From contig NZ_JAGQCV010000006.1 in NCBI RefSeq assembly GCF_024346375.1, positions 124,001 to 188,000 of the forward strand: a stretch of 64,000 nucleotides of DNA, given 5' to 3'. A program made the translations under genes and the position numbers. Every line of letters starts with the position of its first letter. The stretch's first letter is position 1. The notes under the pieces are model-generated. The model did not search any database and was not told the DNA's origin. It saw only the letters and a list, made by a program, of their open reading frames with translations. Positions 49,251-58,390 of this stretch are shown one piece after another. The DNA comes from Synechococcus sp. ATX 2A4 (GTDB lineage Bacteria; Cyanobacteriota; Cyanobacteriia; PCC-6307; Cyanobiaceae).

Positions 49251-50296
49251 GCCAGGCCGCCGGCCAGCAGTTGGGCAGCGGCCTGCTCCGGGCTCTGCTC
49301 CCCCAGCTCCACGGTGGCGACGCAACGACCGCTGAGGTCGTGGTCGTAGCAGCGGTCGTAGTAATCGAGCATCTGCCGGCAGGCTTCGGCCGCCTCCCCG
49401 TTGGCGATCGCTTCCAGGGCACTGGCCGTGCGTTGGGGGCCCAGCCGCTTGGCGATGCGACGGGTGGCTTCCGCCACCGCGTCGGGGTCCTGCTGGCCGT
49501 AGATCGCCACCAGGTGGGCCAGCCGCTGCTCCAGCGGCCGCTGCACCTCCAGCACCGGTGCTGTCTTCATCTGACGCCAGAGGCCGGCCGGGATGCGGCA
49601 GCGGCCCACCATGGCGCTCTCCGCCTCAAGCCAGATCGCCGCCGCCCCCTCCAGCGCCCGCAAGGCGCTGGCCAGCAGGTTTTCGTAGTGCTCCGTGCTG
49701 GGCTGCTGCGGCCGCCCCAGCCCGCCGAAGCTGCTGCCGCGGTGGTTGGCGAGGCCTTCGAGGTCCACCACGGCGACCCCGCGTTGCTGCAGGGCCAGCA
49801 GCAGTTCGGTTTTGCCGCAGCCGGTGCGGCCCCCCAGCAGGCGCAGCGGCCAGGGCCGCTCGAACAGCTCCAGCGCCCAGCGCCGGTAACTCTTGTAGCC
49901 GCCATGCAGCACGCGCACCGGCAGCTCCAGGCTGTCGGCCAGCAGGGCCACGCTGCCGGAGCGCATGCCCCCCCGCCAGCAGGTGAGCCGCAGCGGCGCC
50001 CCCCCAGCGCTGGCGCCGCAGGCGGCCAGATCCGCCGCCAGGGCGTTCAGGCGGGGGCCCACCACCGCCAGGCCGTGCAGCACGGCCGCCTGGCGCCCCT
50101 GCTGCTTGTAGAGCGTGCCCACCTCCGCCCGTTCGGCATCGCTGAACAGCGGCAGGTTGACGGCGCCGGGGATGTGGCCCTGGGCGAATTCCGCCGGGGT
50201 GCGCACATCCAGCAGCGGCCCCGTCTCCTGCAGGAAGCACTCGATCGTCTGGGGCACCACCATCGCCAACCCGAGGCACGACGTCGTGAGCGCCAT
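49247..50296 (-). CDS. mnmH: tRNA 2-selenouridine synthase MnmH (SelU)
   Basis: Replaces sulfur by selenium in 2-thiouridine at the tRNA wobble position, using selenophosphate. 349 residues from ATG 50296 (ATG 50263 possible). An N-terminal rhodanese domain has the active-site Cys106 in LTCWRGGMRS; a C-terminal P-loop domain has GRTGCGKT at about 156-163. No selA/selB-type genes are in the window, so selenophosphate use here is tRNA modification. Confidence 0.92.
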   Translation of the reverse strand: MALTTSCLGLAMVVPQTIECFLQETGPLLDVRTPAEFAQGHIPGAVNLPLFSDAERAEVGTLYKQQGRQAAVLHGLAVVGPRLNALAADLAACGASAGGAPLRLTCWRGGMRSGSVALLADSLELPVRVLHGGYKSYRRWALELFERPWPLRLLGGRTGCGKTELLLALQQRGVAVVDLEGLANHRGSSFGGLGRPQQPSTEHYENLLASALRALEGAAAIWLEAESAMVGRCRIPAGLWRQMKTAPVLEVQRPLEQRLAHLVAIYGQQDPDAVAEATRRIAKRLGPQRTASALEAIANGEAAEACRQMLDYYDRCYDHDLSGRCVATVELGEQSPEQAAAQLLAGGLA

Positions 50297-50540
50297 AGTG
50301 GCCCCAGGGCCGCCCTGCTGCGGCGCTCCTTGCTTGCACGGCACCCTGGGCAGGGCGACGTGTTGCTCCCCGGTCACCTCCTCGTGCCTCCTCGCTCCGC
50401 TGTGCTGCGAGCTGCTTGTGCGTTTCCCAGCGCACTTGCCTGTCCAGCCGACCGCGTGCCGAGGCGCCGGCCTGGGCCTCCGTCTCCCGCCTGGGCCTCC
50501 GTCTCCCGCCCCGATCCTTCCCTCCGATCCCTTCCCATCG
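50297..50540. other. 244-base divergent gap mnmH / selenate-type ABC operon with a 19-bp tandem repeat
   Basis: Should contain both promoters. A direct tandem repeat of 19 bases, CCTGGGCCTCCGTCTCCCG, occupies 50471-50489 and 50490-50508, about 32 bases before the ABC gene start. No clear regulator site or gene is visible otherwise. Confidence 0.6.
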
Positions 50541-51482
50541 ATGACGTTCCGCATCCGTGCCACCGCTGCGCTGGTGGGTCTCTCCCTGGCGCTGCTGCCG
50601 GCCCTGGCCCCCGCCGGCGGCCCTCTGCCGTCGTTGCTGAGCGAGGCGAAGGCGCAGCAGAACACCAAGGTGCTGCGCATCGGTGCGATCCCCGACCAAA
50701 AGCCCGAACTGCTCAACCGGCTCTACCCGCTGGTTGCCAATGAACTCAGCCGTCAGCTGGGCGTGAAGGTCACCTACGTGCCGGTGGTGAACTACGCCGC
50801 CGCCGTCACCGCGTTCCGCACCGGCGGCCTGGATCTGGTCTGGTTCGGCAGTCTCACCGGCGTGCAGGCGCGCCTGCAGAAGCCCGGTGCCCAGGTGATC
50901 GCCCAGCGCGACATCGACGCGTCGTTCCAGAGCGTCTTCATCGCCAACACCAGCAGCGGTCTCAGGCCGATCAGCAACGTGAAGGGGCTGAGCGAGCTGA
51001 AGGGCAAGCGTTTCACCTTTGCCTCGGAGAGCTCCACCTCCGGCCGCCTGATGCCCCAGTACTACCTCAATCAGGCCGGGGTCAAGCTCAGCGACTTCGC
51101 CGGTGGCGCCCCCGGCTTCACCGGCAGCCACGACACCGCCATCGCCCTGGTGCAGAGCGGCGCTTACCAGGCCGGCGCCGTCAGCGAAGAGGTCTGGCGC
51201 AGCAGCCTCAGTGAGGGCAAGGCGAATCGCGCCAAGGTGATCCAGATCTGGAAAACCCCCGGCTACCCCAACTACCACTGGCTCGCCCAGCCCGATCTCG
51301 ACAAGCGCTTCGGCAAGGGCTTCACTGCCCGGATGAAGACGGCGATCCTCAGCTGGCGCCCCACCAATCCCCGTCAGAAGGAGGTTCTGGCCTTGTTCGG
51401 CGCCCAGCGGTTCATCCCCGCCAATGCGGCGGCTTACAGCAGCATCGAGCAGGTGGGCCGTCAGATCGGCAAGATCCGCTGA
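50541..51482 (+). CDS. ABC transporter substrate-binding protein, putative selenate/phosphonate type
   Basis: 313 residues with an N-terminal signal peptide (about 1-27, hydrophobic AALVGLSLALLPALAPAGG). PhnD-like fold: VLRIGAIPDQKPELLNRLYP, a central DLVWFGSLTGVQAR and SSTSGRLMPQYYL. Related cyanobacterial proteins are annotated putative selenate binders, and its place beside selD and mnmH supports an Se oxyanion, but phosphonate or phosphite is not excluded. Confidence 0.82.
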   Translation: MTFRIRATAALVGLSLALLPALAPAGGPLPSLLSEAKAQQNTKVLRIGAIPDQKPELLNRLYPLVANELSRQLGVKVTYVPVVNYAAAVTAFRTGGLDLVWFGSLTGVQARLQKPGAQVIAQRDIDASFQSVFIANTSSGLRPISNVKGLSELKGKRFTFASESSTSGRLMPQYYLNQAGVKLSDFAGGAPGFTGSHDTAIALVQSGAYQAGAVSEEVWRSSLSEGKANRAKVIQIWKTPGYPNYHWLAQPDLDKRFGKGFTARMKTAILSWRPTNPRQKEVLALFGAQRFIPANAAAYSSIEQVGRQIGKIR

Positions 51483-51492
51483 GGACGCACCG

Positions 51493-52242
51493 ATGAACCC
51501 GGTGCTTGAACTGCGCGGCATCACGGTGCCGGGCCAACCGCGACCGCGGCTGGAGGGCATTGACCTCACCATCCGCCAGGGCGAGCGGGTGGCCTTGCTC
51601 GGGGCCAGCGGCGCCGGCAAGAGCACCCTGCTGGCGGTGGCCAATGGGCTGCTGCCAGCGCAGCAGGGCGAGGTGCTGTGGGAGGGCAGCCCGCCGGCCC
51701 GCTCACGGCGGGGCCGTCGCCTGCAGCAGGCCCGCATCGGCACCCTCTGGCAGGACCTGCGCCTGGTGGAAGAGCTCAGCGTGCAGCAGAACCTCAATGC
51801 CGCGCGGCTGGCGGTCTGGGGCTGGCCGAAGGCCCTGCTCAACCTGCTGCTGCCGCTTGAAACCGACGCCTGCCGCCAGGCCATGGCGACGATGGATCTG
51901 GAGCCGCACCTGCTGGAGCGGCCGGTGTCGGCCCTTTCCGGCGGCCAGCGCCAGCGGGTGGCGATGGCGCGGCTGCTGCGCCAGGACCCGGTGCTGCTGC
52001 TGGCCGATGAACCCCTGGCCAGCCTTGATCCGCGCCTGGCGGCGGAGCTGCTGGCCCTGCTGCTGCGGCAGGCGGCGCCGCCGCGCGCCCTGCTGCTCAG
52101 CCTGCACCGCCCCGATCTGCTGGAGGGCTTCGATCGGGCGATCGGCCTGCGGCAGGGCCGGCTGGTGTTCGACGGCCCGATCGCGGCGGTGCACCGGGCG
52201 CTGTTGACCGACCTCTACGAAGGCAATCCGCCGTGCAGCTGA
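51493..52242 (+). CDS. ABC transporter ATP-binding protein, putative selenate/phosphonate type
   Basis: 249 residues. Walker A GASGAGKST, signature LSGGQRQRVAMARLL, Walker B VLLLADEPLASLDP, H-loop around LLSLHRPDLLEG. Ten bases after the binding protein and overlapping the permease by ten, so it is clearly the ATPase of this importer. Confidence 0.88.
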   Translation: MNPVLELRGITVPGQPRPRLEGIDLTIRQGERVALLGASGAGKSTLLAVANGLLPAQQGEVLWEGSPPARSRRGRRLQQARIGTLWQDLRLVEELSVQQNLNAARLAVWGWPKALLNLLLPLETDACRQAMATMDLEPHLLERPVSALSGGQRQRVAMARLLRQDPVLLLADEPLASLDPRLAAELLALLLRQAAPPRALLLSLHRPDLLEGFDRAIGLRQGRLVFDGPIAAVHRALLTDLYEGNPPCS

Positions 52243-53780
52243 GGGCTGCGCCGCCGTTGCTGGTGCTGCTGCCGGCCCTGGTGCTGCTGCCGCTGGCGCT
52301 GCTGCTGCCGGGCCTCAGCCATGGCGGCGGCTGGGAGCTGATCGGCCAGTTCGCCTCTGCGGCGCTCACGCCGTCGCTGGAGCCCGTGGTACTGCGCTCG
52401 GTGGCCGCTGGGCTGCTGGTGACCGTGGCGATGGCGCTGCTGGGCTGGGCGGTGAGCCTGGTGCTCGGCCTGCTGCTGGGTGTGGCCAGCTCCCGCACCG
52501 TGTGGACCAGCCTCACCGGCAGTGCCCTGCCCGCCACCGGCATCCGCCGCCTGCTGGCCGTTCCCCGCTCCATCCATGAACTGATCTGGGGGCTGCTGCT
52601 GCTGCAGCTGATGGGGCTGCAGCCGGCCGTGGCTGTGCTGGCGATCGTGATCCCCTACGCGGCCCTGGTGGCGCGGGTGATCAGTGATCTGCTTGACGCG
52701 CTGCCCACCACCAACGTGGAGGCCCTGCGGGCCGGGGGGGCGCCGGCGCCGGCCGCGTTGCTCACGGCGCTCGGCCCCGCCCTGCTGCCAGGGGTGCTGA
52801 GCTATGGCGGCTACCGGCTGGAGTGCGCCCTGCGCAGCGCCACCCTGCTGGGGGTGTTCGGCCTCGGCGGGCTCGGCACGGAGCTGAAGCTCACCATGCA
52901 GTCGCTGGCTTTCCACGAGCTCTGGACCGGCCTCTGGCTGCTGCTCGCCGTGATGTTGAGCCTGGAGGCCGGCCTGGGCGGCCTGCGCCGCCGCTGGCTG
53001 ATGCCCGTGCGCTTCGGCCTGCAGCAGCCGTCGGTGGGGCTGCGGGCGCGGGAGATGGTGCTGGTGCTGCTGGCCTTGCTGCCGCTTTCCCTGCTGCTGG
53101 GCCAGGCCCTTGGCGTGCAGCCCCAGGCCCTGTTCACCTGGCAGCCGCTGCCGCCGCTGCAGAACGACTGGCCCAGCGTGCTGGCCATGCCCTGGCCGGC
53201 GCTGGTGGGCGGCACCTTGGCGCTGACGCTGCTGGCGGCCTGCCTGGCGGTGGGTCTGGCGCCGCTGCTGCTGCTGCTGGCGGCCCCGTCCCGCTGGCTG
53301 CGGGCGCCGCTGCGTCTGGTCTGGGCGCTGGGCCGCCTCTGGCCGCCGCCACTCACGGCCCTGCTGCTGCTGCTGGTGCTGCAGCCCGGTGTCGTCACCG
53401 GTGCGTTGGCGCTCGGCTTTCACAATCTCGGTGTGCTCGGCCGCCTGCTGCTGGAGAGCGCCGCCGATGCCAGCCCGGCCACGGAGCAGGCGCTGGCCTG
53501 TGCCGGCAGCGGGCCGCGCCTGGCTTTGCTCTACGGCCGCCTCAGTGTTGTGGCCCGCCCTTACCTCGCCTATGCCGCCTACCGCAGCGACGTGATGCTG
53601 CGGGAATCGGTGGTCGTGAGCCTGGTGGGCGCCACGGGCCTCGGCAGCCAGTTGCTGGAGAGCCTCAGTGCGTTCGCCTGGGACCAGCTGCTGGCGCTGG
53701 TGGTGGTCTATGCCCTGCTCACGCTGGTGGGGGAAGACCTCAGCGACCGCTGGCGGGCGAGGCTGCTGGCCAGCGGTTGA
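52233..53780 (+). CDS. ABC transporter permease, two permease domains fused
   Basis: 515 residues, GTG start at 52233 within the ATPase gene end. About twelve membrane helices in two homologous halves; an EAA-like motif EALRAGGAPAPAALLTALGP is in the first half and ALACAGSGPRLALLYGRLS in the second. The two halves replace the usual permease dimer. Membrane component of the selenate-type importer. Confidence 0.86.
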   Translation: MQLRAAPPLLVLLPALVLLPLALLLPGLSHGGGWELIGQFASAALTPSLEPVVLRSVAAGLLVTVAMALLGWAVSLVLGLLLGVASSRTVWTSLTGSALPATGIRRLLAVPRSIHELIWGLLLLQLMGLQPAVAVLAIVIPYAALVARVISDLLDALPTTNVEALRAGGAPAPAALLTALGPALLPGVLSYGGYRLECALRSATLLGVFGLGGLGTELKLTMQSLAFHELWTGLWLLLAVMLSLEAGLGGLRRRWLMPVRFGLQQPSVGLRAREMVLVLLALLPLSLLLGQALGVQPQALFTWQPLPPLQNDWPSVLAMPWPALVGGTLALTLLAACLAVGLAPLLLLLAAPSRWLRAPLRLVWALGRLWPPPLTALLLLLVLQPGVVTGALALGFHNLGVLGRLLLESAADASPATEQALACAGSGPRLALLYGRLSVVARPYLAYAAYRSDVMLRESVVVSLVGATGLGSQLLESLSAFAWDQLLALVVVYALLTLVGEDLSDRWRARLLASG

Positions 53781-53844
53781 TCCGGGGGTGGGCGGCGCGG
53801 CAGGGTGGGTGGCACCACCCGCAGCGCAGGCTGCCGCGCAGGCC

Positions 53845-54993
53845 ATGACCGATGAGCCGGGGTGTGCCCCCGCAGTGATACCGCCGCCTGCCGCGCCCGA
53901 TCTGGTGGCGGTGGCCGAGCAGTTCGCGCTCGGCGCTCCAGTGCAGACGATCGCCCCGCTCGGCGGCGGCAACGTCAACGACACCTACCTGGTGCAGCTG
54001 GTGGGGGCTCCCGGCGGCTCCCATGTGCTGCAGCGCCTCAACACCCGCGTGTTCCGCCAGCCCCGGGATGTGATGCGCAACCTGCTGGCCTTCAGCGCCC
54101 ATGCCGAGCGCCAGCTGCAGGCGCCGGCGGCTGGCATGGGCCGCCGCTGGGAGGTGCCGCGCGTGGTGCCGCTGCAGGGGGGCGCTGATCCCTGGCTGGA
54201 GCGCGACGGCAGCTTCTGGCGCATGACCACCTTCATCGGCGGCGCCCGCAGCCTCGACCAGCTCAGTGACACCGGGCAGGCCCGGGAGGTGGGCTATGGC
54301 CTGGGCCGCTTCCACCGGCTGGTGAGCGATCTGCCGGTGGACCAGCTGGTGGACACGCTGGAGGGGTTCCACATCACCCCCACCTACCTGGCGGCGTACC
54401 AGCGGGTCTGCGACGCGTCACCGCCGCCCGCCTCCCCCGAGCTGCGCCACTGCATCGCCTTCGTGGCGGAGCGGCAACGGTGGGCGTCGGTGCTGGAGGA
54501 CGCCAAGGGGAGCGGCCGGCTGCAGCTGCGCCCCATCCATGGCGACCCGAAGGTGAACAACGTGCTGATCGATGCGGCCAGCGGCGCCGCGATCAGCCTG
54601 GTGGATCTCGACACCGTGAAGCCGGGCCTGATCCACTACGACATTGGCGACTGCCTGCGCTCGGCCTGCAACCCCGCCGGGGAGGAAGCCGCCGACTGGC
54701 GCGCGGTGCGTTTCGACACCGGCTTCTGCGCGGCGCTGTTGGAGGGGTACGCGGCGGCGGCCCGCCCCATGCTCACCACCGACGACGTGGCCTTCCTCTA
54801 CGACGCGATCCGCCTGCTGGCCTTCGAGCTGGGGGTGCGCTTCCTCACCGACCATCTCGCCGGCGACGTGTACTTCAAGATCCGCCAGCCCGGGCAGAAC
54901 CTGCAGCGGGCCCTGGTGCAGTTCGCCCTCGCCGCCAGCATCGAGGCGCAGGAAGCCGAGATCCGCGCGATCGTCGCGGCGGTGATGGCATGA
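53845..54993 (+). CDS. Aminoglycoside-phosphotransferase-like (APH) small-molecule kinase
   Basis: 382 residues from ATG 53845. Kinase-like motifs: GGGNVNDTYLVQL (glycine loop), catalytic HGDPKVNNVLI (HGD...N), and metal-binding LVDLDTVKPGL (DxD). Family includes sugar 1-kinases such as NahK and choline kinases; substrate not determinable. Start codon frame extends back but without family similarity. Ends with an ATGA overlap with the next gene. Confidence 0.8.
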   Translation: MTDEPGCAPAVIPPPAAPDLVAVAEQFALGAPVQTIAPLGGGNVNDTYLVQLVGAPGGSHVLQRLNTRVFRQPRDVMRNLLAFSAHAERQLQAPAAGMGRRWEVPRVVPLQGGADPWLERDGSFWRMTTFIGGARSLDQLSDTGQAREVGYGLGRFHRLVSDLPVDQLVDTLEGFHITPTYLAAYQRVCDASPPPASPELRHCIAFVAERQRWASVLEDAKGSGRLQLRPIHGDPKVNNVLIDAASGAAISLVDLDTVKPGLIHYDIGDCLRSACNPAGEEAADWRAVRFDTGFCAALLEGYAAAARPMLTTDDVAFLYDAIRLLAFELGVRFLTDHLAGDVYFKIRQPGQNLQRALVQFALAASIEAQEAEIRAIVAAVMA

Positions 54994-55571
54994 CCCCGCC
55001 CGCCCCACGGCCACCTCTATCGCCACTGCCACCGCTGGACTCCCACGCCTTCACGCTTCATCCCTTCATGGCAGCGTCGCCGGCGGCCCTCTCCCTCACC
55101 GGCCAGGTGCTGCGGCGGGGCGCGGACCTGCAGATCGGCTGGCGGCTGGCGGGCGCGCTGGAGGGCGTGTGCCTGCCGGCGCCGGCGCCGTTGCCCCAGC
55201 GCCGCGATGGCCTCTGGCAGACCACCTGCCTGGAGTTCTTCCTGGCCAGCCCAGGCGCTGACGCCTACTGGGAGGTGAACCTCTCCCCCGCCGGCCACTG
55301 GAATGTCTACCGCTTCAGTGGCTACCGCCAGGGGATGGCGCCGGAAACGGCGCTGCAGGCGTTGCCCTTCCGGGTCACGCGCACGCCCGGCGTTCTGCAG
55401 CTCGAGCTCACCTGCGCCCTCACGGCCCTCCTGCCCGGCGGCGGCCCGCTGGAGCTGGCGGTCACCGCTGTGGTGGAGCAGGCCGGCGGCGCCCTCTCCT
55501 ACTGGGCCCTGGCCCACCCCGGCAGGGCCCCCGATTTCCACCGCCGCGACGGCTTTCAGCTGCGTCTTTAG
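54990..55571 (+). CDS. DOMON-like domain-containing protein
   Basis: 193 residues from ATG 54990. It resembles the bacterial DOMON-like family: HAFTLHPF at the start, a WQTTCLEFFLASPG motif, YWEVNLSPAGHWNVYRFSGY and a C-terminal YWALAHPGRAPDFHRRDGF. DOMON folds bind haem or sugars; no ligand is assigned. Overlaps the kinase gene by four bases and the convergent traB/gumN gene by four. Confidence 0.8.
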   Translation: MTPPAPRPPLSPLPPLDSHAFTLHPFMAASPAALSLTGQVLRRGADLQIGWRLAGALEGVCLPAPAPLPQRRDGLWQTTCLEFFLASPGADAYWEVNLSPAGHWNVYRFSGYRQGMAPETALQALPFRVTRTPGVLQLELTCALTALLPGGGPLELAVTAVVEQAGGALSYWALAHPGRAPDFHRRDGFQLRL

Positions 55572-56536
55572 GGGGCGGCGCCGGCGGGTCCGGCCCCTGC
55601 CGGCGGCAGCCTCCCCCCATCCCCATCCAGCACCCGTTCCACCACCAACCCCCGGCGGCGCAGCAGGGCGACCAGCCCCCCTTCGCCCAGCAGGTGGGCG
55701 GCCCCCACCACCACCAGGGTGTTGTCCGGCTGCTGCAGGAGGGCCTCGATCGACGGCAGCCAGTGGCTGTTGCGGCGGTCGAGCAGCACCGCCCGCCCGC
55801 CCGGGGTTGAGCCGTCGTTCGCCAGCGCCAGCCGCTCCAGCGTGGCCAGATCCCCGAGACGCCAGGCAGTTTCCAGCTCGATCAGGCGGCGTTGCAGCGG
55901 CTCCTGTTCTGCGATCGCCTGATTGAGCAGCGCCAGCTGGTCGCGGAGCGGCAGGCCCGCCAGCAGCCCCAGCTGAAAGCTGGCCGTTTCCAGCCCCGTC
56001 ACCGGTTTGCGATCGGCCTCTGCCCGTGCCTGCAGCTGGGCCTCCACGCCGTTCTCGCCGCCATAGCCGCTGCGCAGCAGCTGGCCTGAGGCCAGCATCA
56101 GCGCCACCGCCCATGGTTTCAGTGGCTCGGCCAGTTCCGGCGTCAGGCCGGCGCCCTTCAGCAGCGGTTGCAGCTGCTGCCAGCGCTGCGGTCCCAGGTC
56201 GGCGCTGAGCGTGCCGCCGCCGTCCTGCAGGCCGCGGCGTAGCAGTTCCTCAGCCAGCTCTGCCGGACCTGTGCTCTTCAGATCGATTTCCATTACCAGC
56301 CGCGCGGCGGCGGCGTAAGCGCGCGTGTAGGTGGCCGGCAGGGTGCTGCGCGTGGCGGGAAGGCCGTGCATCGATCCGGCCACGTACACCCAGCCCGCCC
56401 CCTGGCGCAGCCGCCAGATCACCCCCGGCCCGGCCAGCTCCGCGGCCCAGGCGCCGGTGCAGCTGAGCACCATCACGGCAGCGAGCGCCCCGCGCCTCAG
56501 GCTGCGGCCCCACGGGCGGGTTGTTGCCGCATGCAT
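55568..56536 (-). CDS. TraB/GumN family protein
   Basis: 322 residues from ATG 56536, giving a clean signal peptide (RRGALAAVMVLSCTGAWA). The family pattern is GAGWVYVAGSMHGLPAT near the N-terminus and TLVVVGAAHLLGEGGLVALL near the end, with paired GxH motifs suggestive of a metalloprotease-like site. ATG 56599 is possible but would place the start inside the LexA box. Extracytoplasmic protein, function unknown. Confidence 0.82.
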   Translation of the reverse strand: MHAATTRPWGRSLRRGALAAVMVLSCTGAWAAELAGPGVIWRLRQGAGWVYVAGSMHGLPATRSTLPATYTRAYAAAARLVMEIDLKSTGPAELAEELLRRGLQDGGGTLSADLGPQRWQQLQPLLKGAGLTPELAEPLKPWAVALMLASGQLLRSGYGGENGVEAQLQARAEADRKPVTGLETASFQLGLLAGLPLRDQLALLNQAIAEQEPLQRRLIELETAWRLGDLATLERLALANDGSTPGGRAVLLDRRNSHWLPSIEALLQQPDNTLVVVGAAHLLGEGGLVALLRRRGLVVERVLDGDGGRLPPAGAGPAGAAP

Positions 56537-56592
56537 GGCCCGCTGGCAGCGTTGCCGCAGGCTATTTCCGCGCTGCCCGCGCTGTTGATTCT

Positions 56593-56606
56593 GGTACATC
56601 TGTACT
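56593..56606. promoter_or_regulatory. LexA (SOS) box
   Basis: GGTACATCTGTACT fits the cyanobacterial LexA consensus RGTACNNNDGTWCB at every position. It is 27 bases before the umuD ATG and 57 bases before the traB/gumN ATG, so it should control umuDC and perhaps the divergent gene. Confidence 0.85.
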
Positions 56607-56632
56607 AATCTGCAGGGCCTGCCCCGGGGCCC

Positions 56633-57082
56633 ATGCCCGCCCAGTCACCGCCCGAGCCCCAGCCGTTTCCCCAGCCCCTGCGCCAGTGCCGCACCGGCCT
56701 GCTGCTGCCCCTGGCCGGCGAGAGCGTGGCTGCCGGTTTCCCCAGCCCCGCCGACGACTACATCGAAACCGGCATCGACCTCAACGAGCAGCTGATCGCC
56801 CGCCCCAGCAGCACCTTCTTCCTGCGCGTGAGCGGTGATTCGATGCTGGAGGCCGGCATCCACCACGGCGACCTCCTGATCGTCGATCGCAGCGTCGAGC
56901 CGCGCCCCGGCCGCATCGTGGTGGCCGTGCTGGAGGGGGCTTTCACGCTCAAGCGCCTGGTGCTGCACCGCGGTCGCCTGCGGCTGGAGGCGGCCCATCC
57001 CGCCTACCCGCCACTGGCCCTGGGCGAGGGCGACGACACGCTCCTCTGGGGCGTGGCCATCCACGTGATCCACCCGCTCTGA
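56633..57082 (+). CDS. umuD: DNA polymerase V subunit UmuD
   Basis: 149 residues. Self-cleaving signal-peptidase-like fold: cleavage site likely Ala34-Gly35 in SVAAGFPSP, catalytic Ser70 in SGDSM and Lys107 in FTLKRL. It forms UmuD'2C for translesion synthesis and is the first gene of the pair under the LexA box. Confidence 0.93.
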   Translation: MPAQSPPEPQPFPQPLRQCRTGLLLPLAGESVAAGFPSPADDYIETGIDLNEQLIARPSSTFFLRVSGDSMLEAGIHHGDLLIVDRSVEPRPGRIVVAVLEGAFTLKRLVLHRGRLRLEAAHPAYPPLALGEGDDTLLWGVAIHVIHPL

Positions 57083-57103
57083 GCCCCCTCCACCCCAACC
57101 TCC

Positions 57104-58387
57104 ATGGCCTGGGCCACCGCGCTGATCGACGGCAACAACTTCTACGCCTCCTGTGAGGCGGCGCTCGATCCCTCGTTGATCGGCCGGCCGCTGGTGGTGC
57201 TCTCCAACAACGACGGCTGCATCGTGGCCCGCAGCGCCGAGGCCCGCGCCCTCGGCATCGCCATGGGCACCCCCTATTTCCAGGTGCGCCGCGAGCTGGA
57301 GCGGCTCGAGGTGGTGGTGCGCAGCTCCAACTACGCCCTCTACGCCGACATGAGCCACCGCCTGATGCTCACGCTCGAGCCCTGGGTGGAGGAGCTGGAG
57401 GTCTATTCAATCGACGAAGCGTTCGGCCGCCTGCGCCGCCCCGCCGGCACCGGCGCTGATCTCACCGCCTGGGGCCAGGCGGTGCGGGCCCAGGTGCGGC
57501 GGCATCTGGGGCTGCCGGTGGCGGTGGGCATCGGCCCCTCCAAGCTGCTTGCCAAGGTGGCCAACAAGCTGGCCAAGCAGAACCGCGCCCACGGCGGTGT
57601 GTTCGATCTGGGGGCGGTCGCCGACCCCGACCCCTGGCTGGCGGCCGTCGCGATCGAAGACGTGTGGGGCATCGGCCGCAAGCTCTCGCGCTGGTGCCGG
57701 CTGCGCGGCGTGGCCAATGCGCTGCAGCTGCGCGACATGGCCAGCGGTGAGCTGCGGGCCAAGGCGGGCGTGGTGGGGCTGCGGCTGCAGCAGGAGTTGC
57801 GGGGTCACAGCTGCCTGCCGCTGGTGGCGGTGCCGCCCGCCAAGCGGGAAACCTGCGTGAGCCGCAGCTTCAGCGAACCGGTGCAGGAGTTGCCCCAGCT
57901 GCGGGAGGCGATCGCCACCTACCTCAGCCGCGCCGCCGAGAAGCTGCGTCGCCAGGGCCAACGCACCGACACCATCACCGTGTTCGTGCGCAGCAGCCCC
58001 TTCAACGGCACCAGCTTTTACGCCAATGCCGCCACCGCGACCTTGCCGCTGGCCAGCAACGACACGGCCGTGCTGCTGGCCGCCGCCCTGCCCCTGGCCG
58101 AGCGCCTGTTCCGCCCCCACAAACCCCTGCAGAAGGCCGGTGTGCTGCTGCAGAACCTGCAGCCCCTGCAGCAGTTGCAGCACCACCTGCTCACGCCGCT
58201 GCCGCCGGAGCAGCAGCAGCGGCGCGAAGCGCTGATGGCCACGATCGATGGCCTCAACCGCCGCTACGGCCGCGGCACCGTGCAGTGGGCCGCCTGCGGT
58301 CTGCGGCCGGCCTGGGCGATGAAGCGGCAGCAGCTCTCGCGTGCCGCCACCACCCGCCTCAGCGACATCCCGGTGGTGCAGGCCTGA
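57104..58387 (+). CDS. umuC: DNA polymerase V catalytic subunit UmuC
   Basis: 427 residues, Y-family polymerase. Catalytic motifs: LIDGNNFYASCE at the N-terminus, VYSIDEAFG with the two acidic residues, and the following HhH region (GIGRKLSRW). SGEL-type motifs and the C-terminal little-finger region around TDTITVFVRSSPFN are present. It is separated from umuD by 21 bases. Confidence 0.95.
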   Translation: MAWATALIDGNNFYASCEAALDPSLIGRPLVVLSNNDGCIVARSAEARALGIAMGTPYFQVRRELERLEVVVRSSNYALYADMSHRLMLTLEPWVEELEVYSIDEAFGRLRRPAGTGADLTAWGQAVRAQVRRHLGLPVAVGIGPSKLLAKVANKLAKQNRAHGGVFDLGAVADPDPWLAAVAIEDVWGIGRKLSRWCRLRGVANALQLRDMASGELRAKAGVVGLRLQQELRGHSCLPLVAVPPAKRETCVSRSFSEPVQELPQLREAIATYLSRAAEKLRRQGQRTDTITVFVRSSPFNGTSFYANAATATLPLASNDTAVLLAAALPLAERLFRPHKPLQKAGVLLQNLQPLQQLQHHLLTPLPPEQQQRREALMATIDGLNRRYGRGTVQWAACGLRPAWAMKRQQLSRAATTRLSDIPVVQA

Positions 58388-58390
58388 TCC

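Noticed and set aside
46215-49325. Over 1000-codon minus-strand frame opposite mscS and selD
   Set aside because: Composition is low-complexity Gln/Gly/Arg; the opposite strand has clear MscS and SelD motifs. High GC makes such frames common.
53668-53844. Upstream extension of the APH-like kinase
   Set aside because: It overlaps the permease gene in another frame and lacks family similarity; ATG 53845 fits the kinase fold.
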